Shown here in pieces: positions 34,101 to 43,487 of a stretch of DNA of 64,000 nt (within the stretch, counting starts at the first letter, position 1; every line of letters begins with the position of its first letter). The notes under the pieces were generated by a model. The model searched no databases and was not told the origin of the DNA. It saw only the letters and a list, made by a program, of their open reading frames with translations. Made by a program: the position numbers and the translations under genes. Origin of the DNA: Oscillospiraceae bacterium (GTDB taxonomy: Bacteria > Bacillota > Clostridia > Oscillospirales > Acutalibacteraceae); NCBI GenBank assembly GCA_015065615.1, contig SVPY01000006.1, forward strand, positions 1-64,000. Reading direction: 5' to 3'.

Positions 34101-35080
34101 TATTCGTTTTCTCCTTTCTCTTCGTTTTCATCATTATTGATAAGAACGGCGTCACCGTTAATAAGCTGAATAAATACCTCTTCAAGAGTAAGGTCTGTGT
34201 TCTTAAGTGAAAGAATGGGCCAGCCCTTTCTTGTAAGCATAGCAAAAAGGTCGCGTCTTATATCGCTGCCGGGTGTAGCTTCAATGGAAACTTCGAATAC
34301 GCCGGGCTCTTTTTCGCCGTAGCAAACAACGTCAATAACCTTTGCAAGTGCCTTAAGTGCCATAACAAGCTCTTTTTCGGGAGCTTCAATTCTTGCAATA
34401 AGCTTATGTTCGCTAGATAAATCGTGAGCGAGTCTGTCGGCAGTACCGTCAGCTACTAATTTACCCTTATTGATAACGAGAATTCTTTCGCAAACAGCCT
34501 GAACCTCGGGAAGGATATGGGAGCTTAAAATAACAGTGTGCTTCTTACCTAAGTTCTTGATAAGAGTTCTGATTTCAATAATCTGCTTGGGGTCAAGACC
34601 AACTGTAGGCTCGTCCAGAATAAGTACGGGGGGATTGCCTAAAAGTGCCTGAGCAATACCAACTCTCTGGCGGTAACCTTTTGAGAGGTTGCCGATGATT
34701 CTGCCCTTAACGTCGGTGATCTTTGTAATTTCACAAACTTCATTGATATGGGAAACCTTATTAAGCTTAACCTTCTTAAGGTCGTACATAAAGGAGAGGT
34801 ACTCCTGTACTGTCATATCAAGATAGAGGGGAGGTAATTCGGGTAAGAAACCGATAAGCTTCTTAACTTCATTGGGCTCCTCAAGAATATTTTTGCCTCT
34901 TACTGTAACACTTCCGTCTGTAGCGGAAAGATAACCTGTAACAATGTTCATAGTTGTTGATTTGCCTGCGCCGTTAGGGCCAAGGAAACCTACAACCGTG
35001 CCCTCTTCAATTTTGAAGGATACGTTGTCAAGAGCCAGGTTATTGCCGTAGCGTTTTGTGAGGTTTTTTACCTCGATCAT
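34100..35080 (-). CDS. ABC transporter ATPase (GldA-like)
   Basis: The protein has 326 aa from the ATG at 35080; an ATG three codons earlier sits directly on the AAAGG box and one further upstream has none. Walker A is GPNGAGKST (about 33-41), signature LSKGYRQRVGIAQAL, Walker B VLILDEPTVGLDP, and the switch His is in LSSHILPEV. A C-terminal extension of about 100 residues is typical of ABC-2 exporters. It is the first gene of the operon, with a promoter at 35186-35214. Confidence 0.93.
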   Translation of the reverse strand: MIEVKNLTKRYGNNLALDNVSFKIEEGTVVGFLGPNGAGKSTTMNIVTGYLSATDGSVTVRGKNILEEPNEVKKLIGFLPELPPLYLDMTVQEYLSFMYDLKKVKLNKVSHINEVCEITKITDVKGRIIGNLSKGYRQRVGIAQALLGNPPVLILDEPTVGLDPKQIIEIRTLIKNLGKKHTVILSSHILPEVQAVCERILVINKGKLVADGTADRLAHDLSSEHKLIARIEAPEKELVMALKALAKVIDVVCYGEKEPGVFEVSIEATPGSDIRRDLFAMLTRKGWPILSLKNTDLTLEEVFIQLINGDAVLINNDENEEKGENE

Positions 35081-35185
35081 ATACTTCATCCTTTCGCGGG
35101 AATAATTCCCAGACATTAATAAAATTTAAATTAAAAAGCAAACTTAAAACTGAAGCTTTGCTCTTATTTTTAAAGATACCAAGTT

Positions 35186-35214
35186 ATTATACCGCATTTT
35201 ATATAGAAATACAA
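35186..35214 (-). promoter_or_regulatory. Promoter of the Gld-like ABC operon
   Basis: TTGTAT (35209-35214), 17 bases, TATAAT (35186-35191) on the minus strand. The remaining 35215-35431 is AT-rich; a TATTAT near 35393 may serve the plus-strand serine hydrolase gene, but no clear -35 goes with it. Confidence 0.75.
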
Positions 35215-35431
35215 GAGTTTCGTGAATAATAGTGCAATATTCTTACATATTTGCAGCTTTTTTACCGAAAAAAGCCTTGTTCAGCGGCAGTACAAACTAT
35301 TATAAGTTCAAATTGTGAAAGTTGTGTGACAAAATTTTTGAAATAAATGTTAACAAATTCGTTTAAACTCTTCTGTTTTAAAAAAATTAGTGGTATTATA
35401 TTAATATCAAAATAGCTAAAGGAGAATAAAT

Positions 35432-36337
35432 ATGATAGAAGCCGTAAATAAATTTATAGAAGCTATTGAATATGATAACCCCGGTGTTGAAGCCGTAGTG
35501 CTCAATATAAACGGCGAAGATAAAATTCATAAGGTCTTCTACCCTATTGCCGCAAAGAATATTTACTCCCATACCAAAAGCTACACTTCCACCGCAGTTG
35601 GCATAGCTATCGATGAAGGCAAACTTAGCCTTGATACAAAATTAGTTGACCTTTTTCCCGAATATCTGGAATTTGCAGTAAACGAGGATATTAAAAAAAT
35701 AAAGCTTCGCCATATTCTTACGATGTCCAGCGGCTTCGGTAAACCCTATTTAATGGGCGACCAGCGAAGAGCAGGCGTAGGCTTCCCCGATTATATGAAG
35801 TATATGTTCTCCCGCCCTGTTATAGATGAGCCCGGCAGCAAGTTTGTTTATTCCACCGCCGATAGCCACTTAGCTGCAAGAATGGTGGAAAAAGCCGTAG
35901 GCAAAAATATAAATATCTACCTTTACGAAAAACTTTTCAGTAAAATGGATATGGTTTACCCAATTTGGGAAACTGACCCAGAGGGTCACCCAATAGGCGG
36001 CGGAGGCCTGCACTTATCCATTAAGGATATGATGAAGCTGGGTATCCTTTACTTAAATAAAGGTATGTGGAAAAACGAGCGCATCGTTTCCGAAGAATGG
36101 GTAAATTTAGCTACAACAAAAAAGATAGATACAGGTAATAAAGACGAATGGGGCAAAGAGTACGGCTACCAGTTCTGGATGGGCCCCAAAAAATGCGCCT
36201 ATCGTGCCGACGGTGCCCACGGTCAGCTTAGCTTTGTAATCCCATCGAAAAATGCCGTATTAGCCATTCAGTGCTCCGATTATAACGACTTCCCCAAATT
36301 CCAGAAGCTTTTGAACGACATAGTTTTCACAGATTAA
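35432..36337 (+). CDS. Serine hydrolase, class C beta-lactamase fold
   Basis: The protein has 301 aa. SHTKSYTS (about residues 47-54) contains the SxxK nucleophile, YSTADSH the second-motif Tyr, and ADGAHGQLSF (about 266-275) replaces the KTG box. It is a paralog of the catalytic part of the protein at 11791-13263: both share RHILTMSSG-type, PGSKF/PGTYF-type and GGGGL segments. There is no signal peptide or accessory domain. It probably hydrolyses a small ester or amide in the cytoplasm. It is a single gene. Confidence 0.86.
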   Translation: MIEAVNKFIEAIEYDNPGVEAVVLNINGEDKIHKVFYPIAAKNIYSHTKSYTSTAVGIAIDEGKLSLDTKLVDLFPEYLEFAVNEDIKKIKLRHILTMSSGFGKPYLMGDQRRAGVGFPDYMKYMFSRPVIDEPGSKFVYSTADSHLAARMVEKAVGKNINIYLYEKLFSKMDMVYPIWETDPEGHPIGGGGLHLSIKDMMKLGILYLNKGMWKNERIVSEEWVNLATTKKIDTGNKDEWGKEYGYQFWMGPKKCAYRADGAHGQLSFVIPSKNAVLAIQCSDYNDFPKFQKLLNDIVFTD

Positions 36338-36340
36338 AAA

Positions 36341-36371
36341 AACAGCCGACAACTTCACGTTGCCGGTTGTT
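36341..36371 (+). terminator. Terminator of the second serine hydrolase gene
   Basis: AACAGCCGACAAC and GTTGCCGGTTGTT form a stem with mismatches, followed by TTCTTATTTATT. Confidence 0.75.
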
Positions 36372-36376
36372 CTTAT

Positions 36377-36592
36377 TTATTCTTTATTAAAAGCTCTTAT
36401 AATATCAATTGCGCCGTTCGTCTGCTTTATCTAGCCATAAGCATCATTAAGCGCAAACAATATGCCGTTACCGAGATATTTTGAAAGCTCTATAGCGTTA
36501 GATATCTGACCTGAACCACTTGGCGGAAGTCTCTTTGAATTTTCCTTATAGGTATAATAAATACCGTTTATTATTGAATTAATATTTTCGTT
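36377..36592 (-). pseudogene. Remnant of an unidentified gene
   Basis: On the minus strand a 72-codon frame reads as protein (INGIYYTYKEN, LPPSGSGQISNAIELSKYLG, IKQTNGAIDIIRAFNKE) but is broken by an in-frame TAG at 36431-36433 and has no start. It ends with TAA at 36377-36379. It is a decayed 3' end of a gene I cannot name. The 36593-36752 stretch upstream of the next gene is AT-rich, with a TATAAT near 36710 and no convincing -35. Confidence 0.5.
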
Positions 36593-36752
36593 TTATTTTT
36601 TCTTTTTTATCACTTTACAATGATTGAAATGCACCTTTTGTACATAAAATGCAAAAAGTTCACTTAATCAATTAAAATAATTCATTTTATTAGTTGACTA
36701 TTACCTATATAATGAAATCAGTAAAATTTCCCTGAAAGGAAGGATTTAACTT

Positions 36753-39017
36753 ATGGCATATATTAGAGACCGCCACGAGGAGCTCACAGGCTACCAGCAG
36801 GGCGACCCTTGGACCCCTACCGTGGACCTTGGCAACGATTTTGTAATGGTTTATGCATTTAAGCAGGGCAAGGAGCTTTATGATTTAATACAGCAGTTTA
36901 AAAGTAAAGGCTACGTAATTCACCTTATGACAGGCGCTGCCTGGGGCGGCTACCGCGATTATTACGGCTTCCCAGAGGATGAAGTTAATAAGATGGATGA
37001 ATCCCAGCTTATGCGAAACGGCGAGCACGTAAGAATAAGCACCCCTTATATGGTACCTACCGTGGAATTTTCCGATTATTTAACCGAAAGGCTTAAAATA
37101 GCCGTTGATGCAGGAGTTGAAGCTATTCACCTTGAAGAGCCTGAATTCTGGGATAAAAGCGGCTACAGTGAGGGCTTCAAGCGTGAATACGAGGTTTATT
37201 ACGACGAAAAATGGACCCCTCCTCACGAAAATTTGGAAGTAAGATATAAAGCAAGTAAATTGAAGGCGCATTTATACCGCCGCTGCCTCTCAAGAGTAAG
37301 CGAAAGCTTAAAGGAATACGCAAAAAAGAAATATAACCGCCAGTTAAAAGTATACGTACCCACCCACTCACTTGTAAACTACACACAGTGGAAAATCATC
37401 AGCCCCGAGGCATCCTTAATTGATATTCCCTCTATAGATGGCTGCATCGCGCAGGTATGGACAGGCACAAGCCGCGTAGCAAACGTATATAGCGGTATTT
37501 ATAAGGAAAGAACCTTCGAAACCGCATTTTTGGAGTACGGTATTATGCAGGAGCTTGTAAAGGGTACGGGCAGAAAAATGTGGTTTTTATGCGACCCCAT
37601 TGAAGATAGCTACGGCTTTACCTGGGCAAACTATGAATATAACTACAAGAAAACTCTTGTTGCATCTCTTCTCCACCCCAAGGTACACCGCTATGAAATT
37701 ACTCCTTGGCCCTGGCGTGTATTTAACGATAACATTTACCCATTAATGACAAAAGCTTGCGACAAGAGCGCTCCCCCTGCACCAAACGCCACACGAATCC
37801 CCAAGCATTACTCCACACTTCTTTCAGGCACCTTCCAGATGCTTGGCGATATGAACTGGGATGATTACAGTTTTGAAGGTGTAAATTCAGGTGTTGGCGT
37901 ATTAATGAGTGACTCAGGTTTATTCCAGAGAACTTTCCCCGATAATACTTACGAGGGTGAAGGCATTGCCGACAGACTCGAAAAGGTCCGCAACCGCAAT
38001 AACGCCGAAGGCGAACTTAAAGTAGATAAGGAACTTATGGAGATTATTGAAAAGGACGAAAATGCCCTTCTCTCCTATATCGAAACAGAGGCTTTCCCCA
38101 ACTTCTTCGGTATGGCTATGCCTCTTTTAAAGTACGGCTTACCTGTAACCCCCGTTCAGCTTGATAATATAAGAAGATTCCCCGGATATTTAAATGACTA
38201 TAAGACCCTTATTTTAAGCTATGAATATATGAAGCCCGAATCCCCCGACGTTAATATGGCTCTTTACACCTGGGTAAACGCAGGCGGCAACTTAATTTAT
38301 ATCGGCGATGGCACCGACCCCTACCACGGCGTTACTTCCTGGTGGAAAAATTCAGGCTACTCTGACCCCGCAAAGCACTTATTTGAACTTTTCGGCTTTG
38401 AAAACTATCCTGAAAACGGCACCTATAGCTTTGGTAAGGGTAGCTTAAGTATGCTTAATTTAGCACCTGCTAAACTCACTTTAAACACCGAAATAGCCGC
38501 TTTCTACCGCGAATATATAAGAGGTATCCTTCTCGAAAGAGGCGAAAAATGGGAGTACAGAAACGATTTAACCCTGCGCCGCGGTCCCTACGTAATAAGC
38601 GCGGTTATGGACGAAAGCGTAAACGATGAACCCAAGGTAATAAAGGGTCATTTCGTTGATATGCTCAGTAGCGAATATAATATTATAACCGAGAAGGTAA
38701 TTAAGCCCGACGAAGTCACAGTTCTTTTTGACCTTGATTATATTAAGGACGAAACTTTCAGAATTTTAGCTTCAGGCTCAAGAATATTTAATTTCGATAT
38801 TACTGACGAAGGCTTCACAAGTGAAATGAAAGCCGCTGACTTAATTAAATCCTATATAAGAGTTCGCTTACCTAAGGAAGTTAAGAGTGTAACTGCAACC
38901 GACGAAGACGGTAACAACGTAGAAATCACACTTGATTGGGACGAAGAAAGCCGCAGCGCATTAATGACCTACGAAAGCAGCGATAAACTTATTAAGCTTA
39001 CAGGTAAATTTATCTGA
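36753..39017 (+). CDS. Large glycoside-hydrolase-like protein
   Basis: The protein has 754 aa and no signal peptide. The first 350 or so residues look like a TIM barrel: VIHLMTGAAWGGY, VDAGVEAIHLEEPEFWDKSG (about 118-137, with Glu128, Glu129 and Glu131 as acid/base candidates), RKMWFLCDPIED and HRYEITPWPWRVF. The middle (about 455-560, YLNDYKTLILSYEYM, ALYTWVNAGGNLIYIGDG) resembles the flavodoxin-like trimerisation domain of GH42 enzymes, and the end is beta-rich. This domain order suggests a clan GH-A enzyme. I cannot place it in a known family and the substrate is unknown. GAAAGGAAGG precedes the ATG. Confidence 0.7.
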   Translation: MAYIRDRHEELTGYQQGDPWTPTVDLGNDFVMVYAFKQGKELYDLIQQFKSKGYVIHLMTGAAWGGYRDYYGFPEDEVNKMDESQLMRNGEHVRISTPYMVPTVEFSDYLTERLKIAVDAGVEAIHLEEPEFWDKSGYSEGFKREYEVYYDEKWTPPHENLEVRYKASKLKAHLYRRCLSRVSESLKEYAKKKYNRQLKVYVPTHSLVNYTQWKIISPEASLIDIPSIDGCIAQVWTGTSRVANVYSGIYKERTFETAFLEYGIMQELVKGTGRKMWFLCDPIEDSYGFTWANYEYNYKKTLVASLLHPKVHRYEITPWPWRVFNDNIYPLMTKACDKSAPPAPNATRIPKHYSTLLSGTFQMLGDMNWDDYSFEGVNSGVGVLMSDSGLFQRTFPDNTYEGEGIADRLEKVRNRNNAEGELKVDKELMEIIEKDENALLSYIETEAFPNFFGMAMPLLKYGLPVTPVQLDNIRRFPGYLNDYKTLILSYEYMKPESPDVNMALYTWVNAGGNLIYIGDGTDPYHGVTSWWKNSGYSDPAKHLFELFGFENYPENGTYSFGKGSLSMLNLAPAKLTLNTEIAAFYREYIRGILLERGEKWEYRNDLTLRRGPYVISAVMDESVNDEPKVIKGHFVDMLSSEYNIITEKVIKPDEVTVLFDLDYIKDETFRILASGSRIFNFDITDEGFTSEMKAADLIKSYIRVRLPKEVKSVTATDEDGNNVEITLDWDEESRSALMTYESSDKLIKLTGKFI

Positions 39018-39028
39018 TAAAAAACTGC

Positions 39029-39065
39029 AAACTGCACTCGATTAATTTCGGGTGCAGTTCTCATT
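39029..39065. terminator. Terminator between convergent genes
   Basis: AAACTGCAC and GTGCAGTT pair around a 14-base loop, followed by CTCATTTTTA. It lies between the glycoside-hydrolase-like gene and the lipoprotein gene. Confidence 0.8.
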
Positions 39066-39066
39066 T

Positions 39067-39720
39067 TTATTCACTTTTACCGTATTTTTTGAGCTCCTTC
39101 AAAACCTCTTCAATTTTTCTGCCGCTCAAATCAAGTTTGGAATAGGTTTCTTCGTCAAAAGCTGCTATGCAAAAACCATCTTCCGTTACGTGATACATCC
39201 CTTTAACAGTATAGTCTGCATTTTTATTATCATCACTGTCAAATGCAACGGGAATAATCAGCTTCATACCTTCTTTAAATTCAGGCAGATATCCTAAAAG
39301 CTCCTCGGAAGTTGTCAAAATAATTTCGTCACCCTCATTATAATAACCTTTAGTGTCTTTTGTAATTCTAAAGATATTTTCTCTGAATGAAAAAGTAGAA
39401 CTTATGCCGTTTTCTTCTCTTTTTTTATCAAGTTCTTCAATTCCTGTAAGAATATTTTTCGTATATATTCTTGTCTGACCGACAATTTCTCCGTAAACAA
39501 ACGTATCAATGTATTTTTCTGTTTCTTCAAAACTTGTAAACTTTATGTCTATATGTTCAGGTGCATTAATTCCATAAGTAGGATATTCTTCCCGCAGACC
39601 TTCTATTTCAGTTTCACTTAATCTGTTTGACGCACATCCGTACATTAAAAAGCAACAAAACACTATAAGAATTAAGCACAAAATTCGATTTATTAGCCTT
39701 CTCTTTCCTTTTTTACTCAT
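39067..39720 (-). CDS. Lipoprotein of unknown function
   Basis: The protein has 217 aa from the ATG at 39720 (GAGG 6 bases upstream; a GTG two codons earlier is less likely). A basic start, a hydrophobic stretch and the lipobox MYGC make a clear lipoprotein signal. The mature part has a VYGEIVGQTRIY strand, an IFRITKDTKGYYNEGDEIIL strand and a LPEFKEGMKLIIPVAF strand. This is the same order of elements as in the proteins at 7232-7837 and 56076-56660. No known function. Confidence 0.75.
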   Translation of the reverse strand: MSKKGKRRLINRILCLILIVFCCFLMYGCASNRLSETEIEGLREEYPTYGINAPEHIDIKFTSFEETEKYIDTFVYGEIVGQTRIYTKNILTGIEELDKKREENGISSTFSFRENIFRITKDTKGYYNEGDEIILTTSEELLGYLPEFKEGMKLIIPVAFDSDDNKNADYTVKGMYHVTEDGFCIAAFDEETYSKLDLSGRKIEEVLKELKKYGKSE

Positions 39721-39784
39721 ACTCACCCTCGTTATCCCGAAATGCTTTTACCCTTTAATTATAATAGAAGAACTTTCCGTATGC

Positions 39785-39818
39785 AATAAAAAAATCCCCA
39801 AGCCGAAGCTTGGGGATT
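39785..39818 (-). terminator. Terminator of the S10-spc-alpha operon
   Basis: AATCCCCAAGC and GCTTGGGGATT form an exact 11-bp stem with a 4-base loop, followed on the minus strand by eight T. It lies 56 bases past the rplQ stop and ends the whole ribosomal transcription unit. Confidence 0.95.
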
Positions 39819-39873
39819 GATTTATATTTATTAGAATGTACAAAGCTCCAAAAGCTATCTACATTTACACAAA

Positions 39874-40215
39874 TTAGATGAGCTCAATGATTGCCATCTC
39901 AGCTGCGTCACCGCGGCGGGGACCGAGCTTAGAGATTCTTGTGTAGCCGCCGTTACGGTCAGCATACTTGGGAGCGATCTCTTTGAAGAGCTTGTTAGCT
40001 ACAGCTTCCTTAGTGATGAAAGCCATAACGAGTCTTCTGTTAGCGAGATTGTCCTCTTTAGCAATTGTGATGAACTTTTCAGCTAAAGAACGAACTTCCT
40101 TAGCACGTGTATCTGTAGTCTCGATCTTACCATTCTCAAAGAAGAATGTTACAAGACCTCTGAGCATAGCAGTTCTATGAGCAGTGTCTCTTCCGAGTTT
40201 TCTTGTTCCCGGCAT
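39874..40215 (-). CDS. rplQ: 50S ribosomal protein L17 (bL17)
   Basis: The protein has 113 aa, the short Firmicutes form. It has the [30 protein letters not shown] start and the ending [16 protein letters not shown]. It is the last gene of the alpha operon, 31 bases after rpoA. Confidence 0.97.
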   Translation of the reverse strand: MPGTRKLGRDTAHRTAMLRGLVTFFFENGKIETTDTRAKEVRSLAEKFITIAKEDNLANRRLVMAFITKEAVANKLFKEIAPKYADRNGGYTRISKLGPRRGDAAEMAIIELI

Positions 40216-40246
40216 GAAATGTCACTCCTATCCTTTGATATTAATC

Positions 40247-41200
40247 TTATTCGTCTTCTTTTCTGAGGCTGAAGCCGAGGGAAGCAAGCTTCCAGACAAC
40301 CTCTTCAAGGGACTTGCGGCCAAGGTTACGAACCTTCATCATATCTTCTTCAGACTTATTGATGAGGTCTTCAACAGTATTGATTCCTGCACGCTTGAGG
40401 CAGTTGAAAGAACGTACGGAGAGATCCAGTTCTTCAATTGTCATCTCAAGGACCTTTTCCTTGCCTTTATCGTCTTTTTCAACCATAATCTCTGTTACCT
40501 TGCCCTTATCGGAGAGGTCTACAAAGAGATTTAAGTGGTCTGTAAGAACTTTAGCAGCTAAAGAAACAGCCTCCTGTGCGTTAACTACACCGTTTGTCCA
40601 AACATCAAGAGTTAACTTGTCAAAGTCAATGCTCTGACCAACTCTTGTGTTCTCAACGCTGAAATTAACCTTGAGCACAGGTGTGTAAATTGAATCAATC
40701 GCCAACACGCCGATTTCATTAGATGTCATGTTCTGCTTATTTCTCTCACCTGATACATATCCTCTGCCTCTGTCGAAAGTAAGCTCGATGTAGAGCTTAG
40801 CTTCCTTATCAAGAGTAGCGATATGAAGTTCAGGATTGAGGATCTCTATGTCGCTGTCTGCTTTAATATCAGCGGCAGTTACTTCACAAGGACCCTCAGC
40901 ATCAATTACAACTGTCTTTTCGCAGTCGCAGTTGAGTTTAGCGATAATACCCTTAATGTTAAGAACGATTTCTGTAACATCTTCCTTAACACCGGCGATT
41001 GTAGAAAACTCATGTACGACATCCCTGATTTTTACGGACTTAACAGCAACACCGGGAAGGCTGGAAAGAAGAACTCTTCTGAGGCTGTTACCGAGAGTTG
41101 TACCGAAACCTCTCTCGAGGGGTTCGATAACGAACTTACCGTATTTTCCGTCGGATGAAATCTCTTTGATGTCTATCTTAGGTCTTTCTATTTCAATCAT
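40247..41200 (-). CDS. rpoA: RNA polymerase alpha subunit
   Basis: The protein has 317 aa. The N-terminal domain (about 1-230) carries [28 protein letters not shown], used for dimerisation and core assembly. The C-terminal domain (about 250-310) has the [23 protein letters not shown] and [11 protein letters not shown] helices that contact UP elements and activators. It lies between rpsD and rplQ as in other Firmicutes. Confidence 0.98.
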   Translation of the reverse strand: MIEIERPKIDIKEISSDGKYGKFVIEPLERGFGTTLGNSLRRVLLSSLPGVAVKSVKIRDVVHEFSTIAGVKEDVTEIVLNIKGIIAKLNCDCEKTVVIDAEGPCEVTAADIKADSDIEILNPELHIATLDKEAKLYIELTFDRGRGYVSGERNKQNMTSNEIGVLAIDSIYTPVLKVNFSVENTRVGQSIDFDKLTLDVWTNGVVNAQEAVSLAAKVLTDHLNLFVDLSDKGKVTEIMVEKDDKGKEKVLEMTIEELDLSVRSFNCLKRAGINTVEDLINKSEEDMMKVRNLGRKSLEEVVWKLASLGFSLRKEDE

Positions 41201-41272
41201 TCGCGATCCTCCTTCTCAATTACACATAGCTATAAAGCGTATTGTTAAAAATTCAAGCAAACTGAGGTTTAA

Positions 41273-41896
41273 TTATTTGGAGTACAACTCAACGATGAGT
41301 GTCTCATCAACATCGAGATCGATGTCCTCACGAGCAGGAACAGCGATAACCTGAGCCTGCTGCTCAGCGCCTGCCTCAAGCCACTTGGGTACAGGGCGGA
41401 AAGCGTTTGCTTCGAGGATGGACTTGATCTTATCGGAAGAGCGGCTGCTCTCCTTGATAGCGATTGTCATACCGCTCTTTACGAGGTAAGAGGGGATGTC
41501 AACCTTAGCACCGTTAACGGTGAAGTGACCGTGTACAACGAGCTGACGAGCTTCGGCTCTGGAGTTAGCCCAGCCGAGTCTGTAGATTACGTTATCAAGA
41601 CGGCTCTCGAGGAGGATAAGGAGGTTATCACCGGCCTTACCAGCCATGTTAGTAGCCATTTCATAGTAATGTCTGAACTGGCTTTCGAGAACACCATAAT
41701 ATCTTCTTGTAGCCTGCTTTGCACGAAGCTGCATACCGTATTCGGAAGACTTCTTGCGGCCCTGACCATGCTGGCCGGGAGCATAAGCTCTTCTGGATAA
41801 TGCGCATTTATCTGTGTAGCATCTCTGACCTTTGAGGAAAAGTTTCTGTCCCTCACGGCGGCAGAGCTTACAAACAGCATCTGTATATCTTGCCAT
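41273..41896 (-). CDS. rpsD: 30S ribosomal protein S4 (uS4)
   Basis: The protein has 207 aa. The N-terminal [28 protein letters not shown] segment keeps four Cys (the C+ zinc-binding form), and the S4 RNA-binding domain has [30 protein letters not shown]. It is a primary 16S binder. It stays inside the alpha operon here, whereas Bacillus carries rpsD elsewhere. Confidence 0.97.
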   Translation of the reverse strand: MARYTDAVCKLCRREGQKLFLKGQRCYTDKCALSRRAYAPGQHGQGRKKSSEYGMQLRAKQATRRYYGVLESQFRHYYEMATNMAGKAGDNLLILLESRLDNVIYRLGWANSRAEARQLVVHGHFTVNGAKVDIPSYLVKSGMTIAIKESSRSSDKIKSILEANAFRPVPKWLEAGAEQQAQVIAVPAREDIDLDVDETLIVELYSK

Positions 41897-41956
41897 AAAT
41901 ATGACCTTTCCTTTCTTTTCGAGTGGATAATAAATTTATTAATCCTACTGTACTAA

Positions 41957-42367
41957 TTAGACACGTCTTCTCTTGGGAGGACGGCATCCGTTATGGGGAA
42001 TGGGTGTAACGTCCTTAATCATTGTTACATCAAGACCGGCTGCCTGTAAAGCACGGATTGCAGCTTCACGGCCGGCACCAGGACCCTTAACATATACTTC
42101 AACAGACTTCATACCATGCTCCATAGCTGCCTTAGCTGCTGTTTCAGCTGCTGTCTGAGCTGCGAAGGGAGTGGACTTTCTGGAACCTCTGAAGCCGAGC
42201 TCGCCTGCGCTGGCCCAGGAAACAGCGTTACCCTGTACGTCTGTGATAGTTACGATTGTATTGTTAAAAGTGGACTGGATATGAGCAGCTCCGCGCTCGA
42301 TATTCTTGCGCTCACGGCGTCTGCGCACTGTTGTTGTAGCTTTCTTGCTACCTTTTACTGCTGCCAT
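41957..42367 (-). CDS. rpsK: 30S ribosomal protein S11 (uS11)
   Basis: The protein has 136 aa. [40 protein letters not shown] and the end [10 protein letters not shown] are the family marks; it lines the platform near the E-site. It lies 15 bases after rpsM. The start has GGAGGG a few bases upstream. Confidence 0.97.
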   Translation of the reverse strand: MAAVKGSKKATTTVRRRRERKNIERGAAHIQSTFNNTIVTITDVQGNAVSWASAGELGFRGSRKSTPFAAQTAAETAAKAAMEHGMKSVEVYVKGPGAGREAAIRALQAAGLDVTMIKDVTPIPHNGCRPPKRRRV

Positions 42368-42382
42368 TTATGAACCCTCCAA

Positions 42383-42751
42383 TTACTTCTTCTTATTGGC
42401 CATTGTCTTTCTGGGGCCCTTACGTGTTCTTGCGTTTGTCTTTGTGCGCTGACCTCTTACGGGAAGACCCTTACGATGTCTAACGCCACGGTAACATCCG
42501 ATTTCAACGAGTCTCTTGATGTCAAAAGCTACGTCACGGCGAAGGTCACCTTCAACACGGATGTTCTTTTCAATATATTCTCTGAGCTTTGCAGCATCAT
42601 CTTCGGATAAATCTCTAACTCTGATGTCGGGATCTACGCCTGTGTTAGCACAGATGTCTGTTGCTGTTTTGCGGCCGATACCGTATACATAGGTAAGAGC
42701 AATCTCGATTCTTTTGTCTCTGGGTAAATCTATACCAGCTATACGAGCCAT
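42383..42751 (-). CDS. rpsM: 30S ribosomal protein S13 (uS13)
   Basis: The protein has 122 aa. It begins [25 protein letters not shown] and ends in the basic [16 protein letters not shown] tail that contacts P-site tRNA. It is the first ribosomal gene after rpmJ. Confidence 0.97.
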   Translation of the reverse strand: MARIAGIDLPRDKRIEIALTYVYGIGRKTATDICANTGVDPDIRVRDLSEDDAAKLREYIEKNIRVEGDLRRDVAFDIKRLVEIGCYRGVRHRKGLPVRGQRTKTNARTRKGPRKTMANKKK

Positions 42752-42785
42752 GCTATTGCACCTCCGTTAATATTGGCCTAAGGCA

Positions 42786-42899
42786 TTAGCCCTGGCGCTG
42801 CTTATGCTTGGGATTCTCACAGATAACCATGATCTTGCCCTTGCGCTTAATAACTTTGCATTTATCACACATTTTCTTTACAGAAGGTCTGACTTTCAT
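42786..42899 (-). CDS. rpmJ: 50S ribosomal protein L36 (bL36)
   Basis: This is a 37-aa protein, starting [17 protein letters not shown] and ending [10 protein letters not shown]. The zinc ribbon is CxxC (Cys11, Cys14), then Cys27 and His32, so this is the zinc-binding form. GAAAGGA lies 7 bases before the ATG. It sits between infA and rpsM, the usual order. Confidence 0.96.
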   Translation of the reverse strand: MKVRPSVKKMCDKCKVIKRKGKIMVICENPKHKQRQG

Positions 42900-42987
42900 A
42901 TGTGACCGTCCTTTCTTGAAACGGCAGTCGTTATTTTACTGCCGAGCATAAATGTCTTTTTAAAAAATACTTACTAAACTTAGTAAC

Positions 42988-43206
42988 TTATTTACTACGC
43001 CATGTGATACGGCCTTTTGTAAGGTCGTAAGGAGACATTTCAACAGTTACTTTATCTCCGGGAAGAATTCTGATGAAGTTCATTCTCAGCTTACCGGAAA
43101 TATGTGCCAAAATGGTATGACCGTTAGGGAGCTCTACCTGAAATGTTGCATTAGGGAGCGCTTCCTTAACGACGCCTTCGAGTTCAATTACGTCATCTTT
43201 AGACAT
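42988..43206 (-). CDS. infA: Translation initiation factor IF-1
   Basis: The protein has 72 aa from the ATG at 43206, the normal IF-1 length; an in-frame ATG eight codons earlier overlaps the end of the preceding gene. It is an S1/OB-fold protein with [22 protein letters not shown] and [25 protein letters not shown]. It blocks the A-site during initiation. Confidence 0.97.
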   Translation of the reverse strand: MSKDDVIELEGVVKEALPNATFQVELPNGHTILAHISGKLRMNFIRILPGDKVTVEMSPYDLTKGRITWRSK

Positions 43207-43222
43207 ATGATCCTCCGCAATA

Positions 43223-43471
43223 TTAAGCATTAGTTTGGGTAAAGTTTTTTAATGCTTCCCTTATTTTCTTATCGGTAGTAAGCCATAAATCCTTCAGGAC
43301 ATAAGAAGTCGGGGCAACATGGATAATCTTTTTAAGCTTTGGCTTTAAAAGACTTCTCCTTTTACCGTCTGAAAGTAAGAGGCAGTTGCCTTTTACTTCT
43401 AAAACAGTAAGGAATGTGCCCTTATCGTGACCTGCTTTGGATTTTACTACCAGCCCGCGCTGAAACTCCAT
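43223..43471 (-). CDS. KOW-domain RNA-binding protein
   Basis: The protein has 82 aa. The [22 protein letters not shown] segment (about 5-26) is a KOW motif like that of L14e, followed by [16 protein letters not shown]. The gene sits between map and infA in many Clostridia and Bacilli. Ribosome association is likely from context; its exact role is not established. Confidence 0.85.
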   Translation of the reverse strand: MEFQRGLVVKSKAGHDKGTFLTVLEVKGNCLLLSDGKRRSLLKPKLKKIIHVAPTSYVLKDLWLTTDKKIREALKNFTQTNA

Positions 43472-43487
43472 TTTTATACCTCTTAAC

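Noticed and set aside
30362..35080. Gliding motility system
   Set aside because: Only the ABC trio and a DUF4340 protein are present. None of the gliding motor or adhesin genes is visible and the lineage is Firmicutes.
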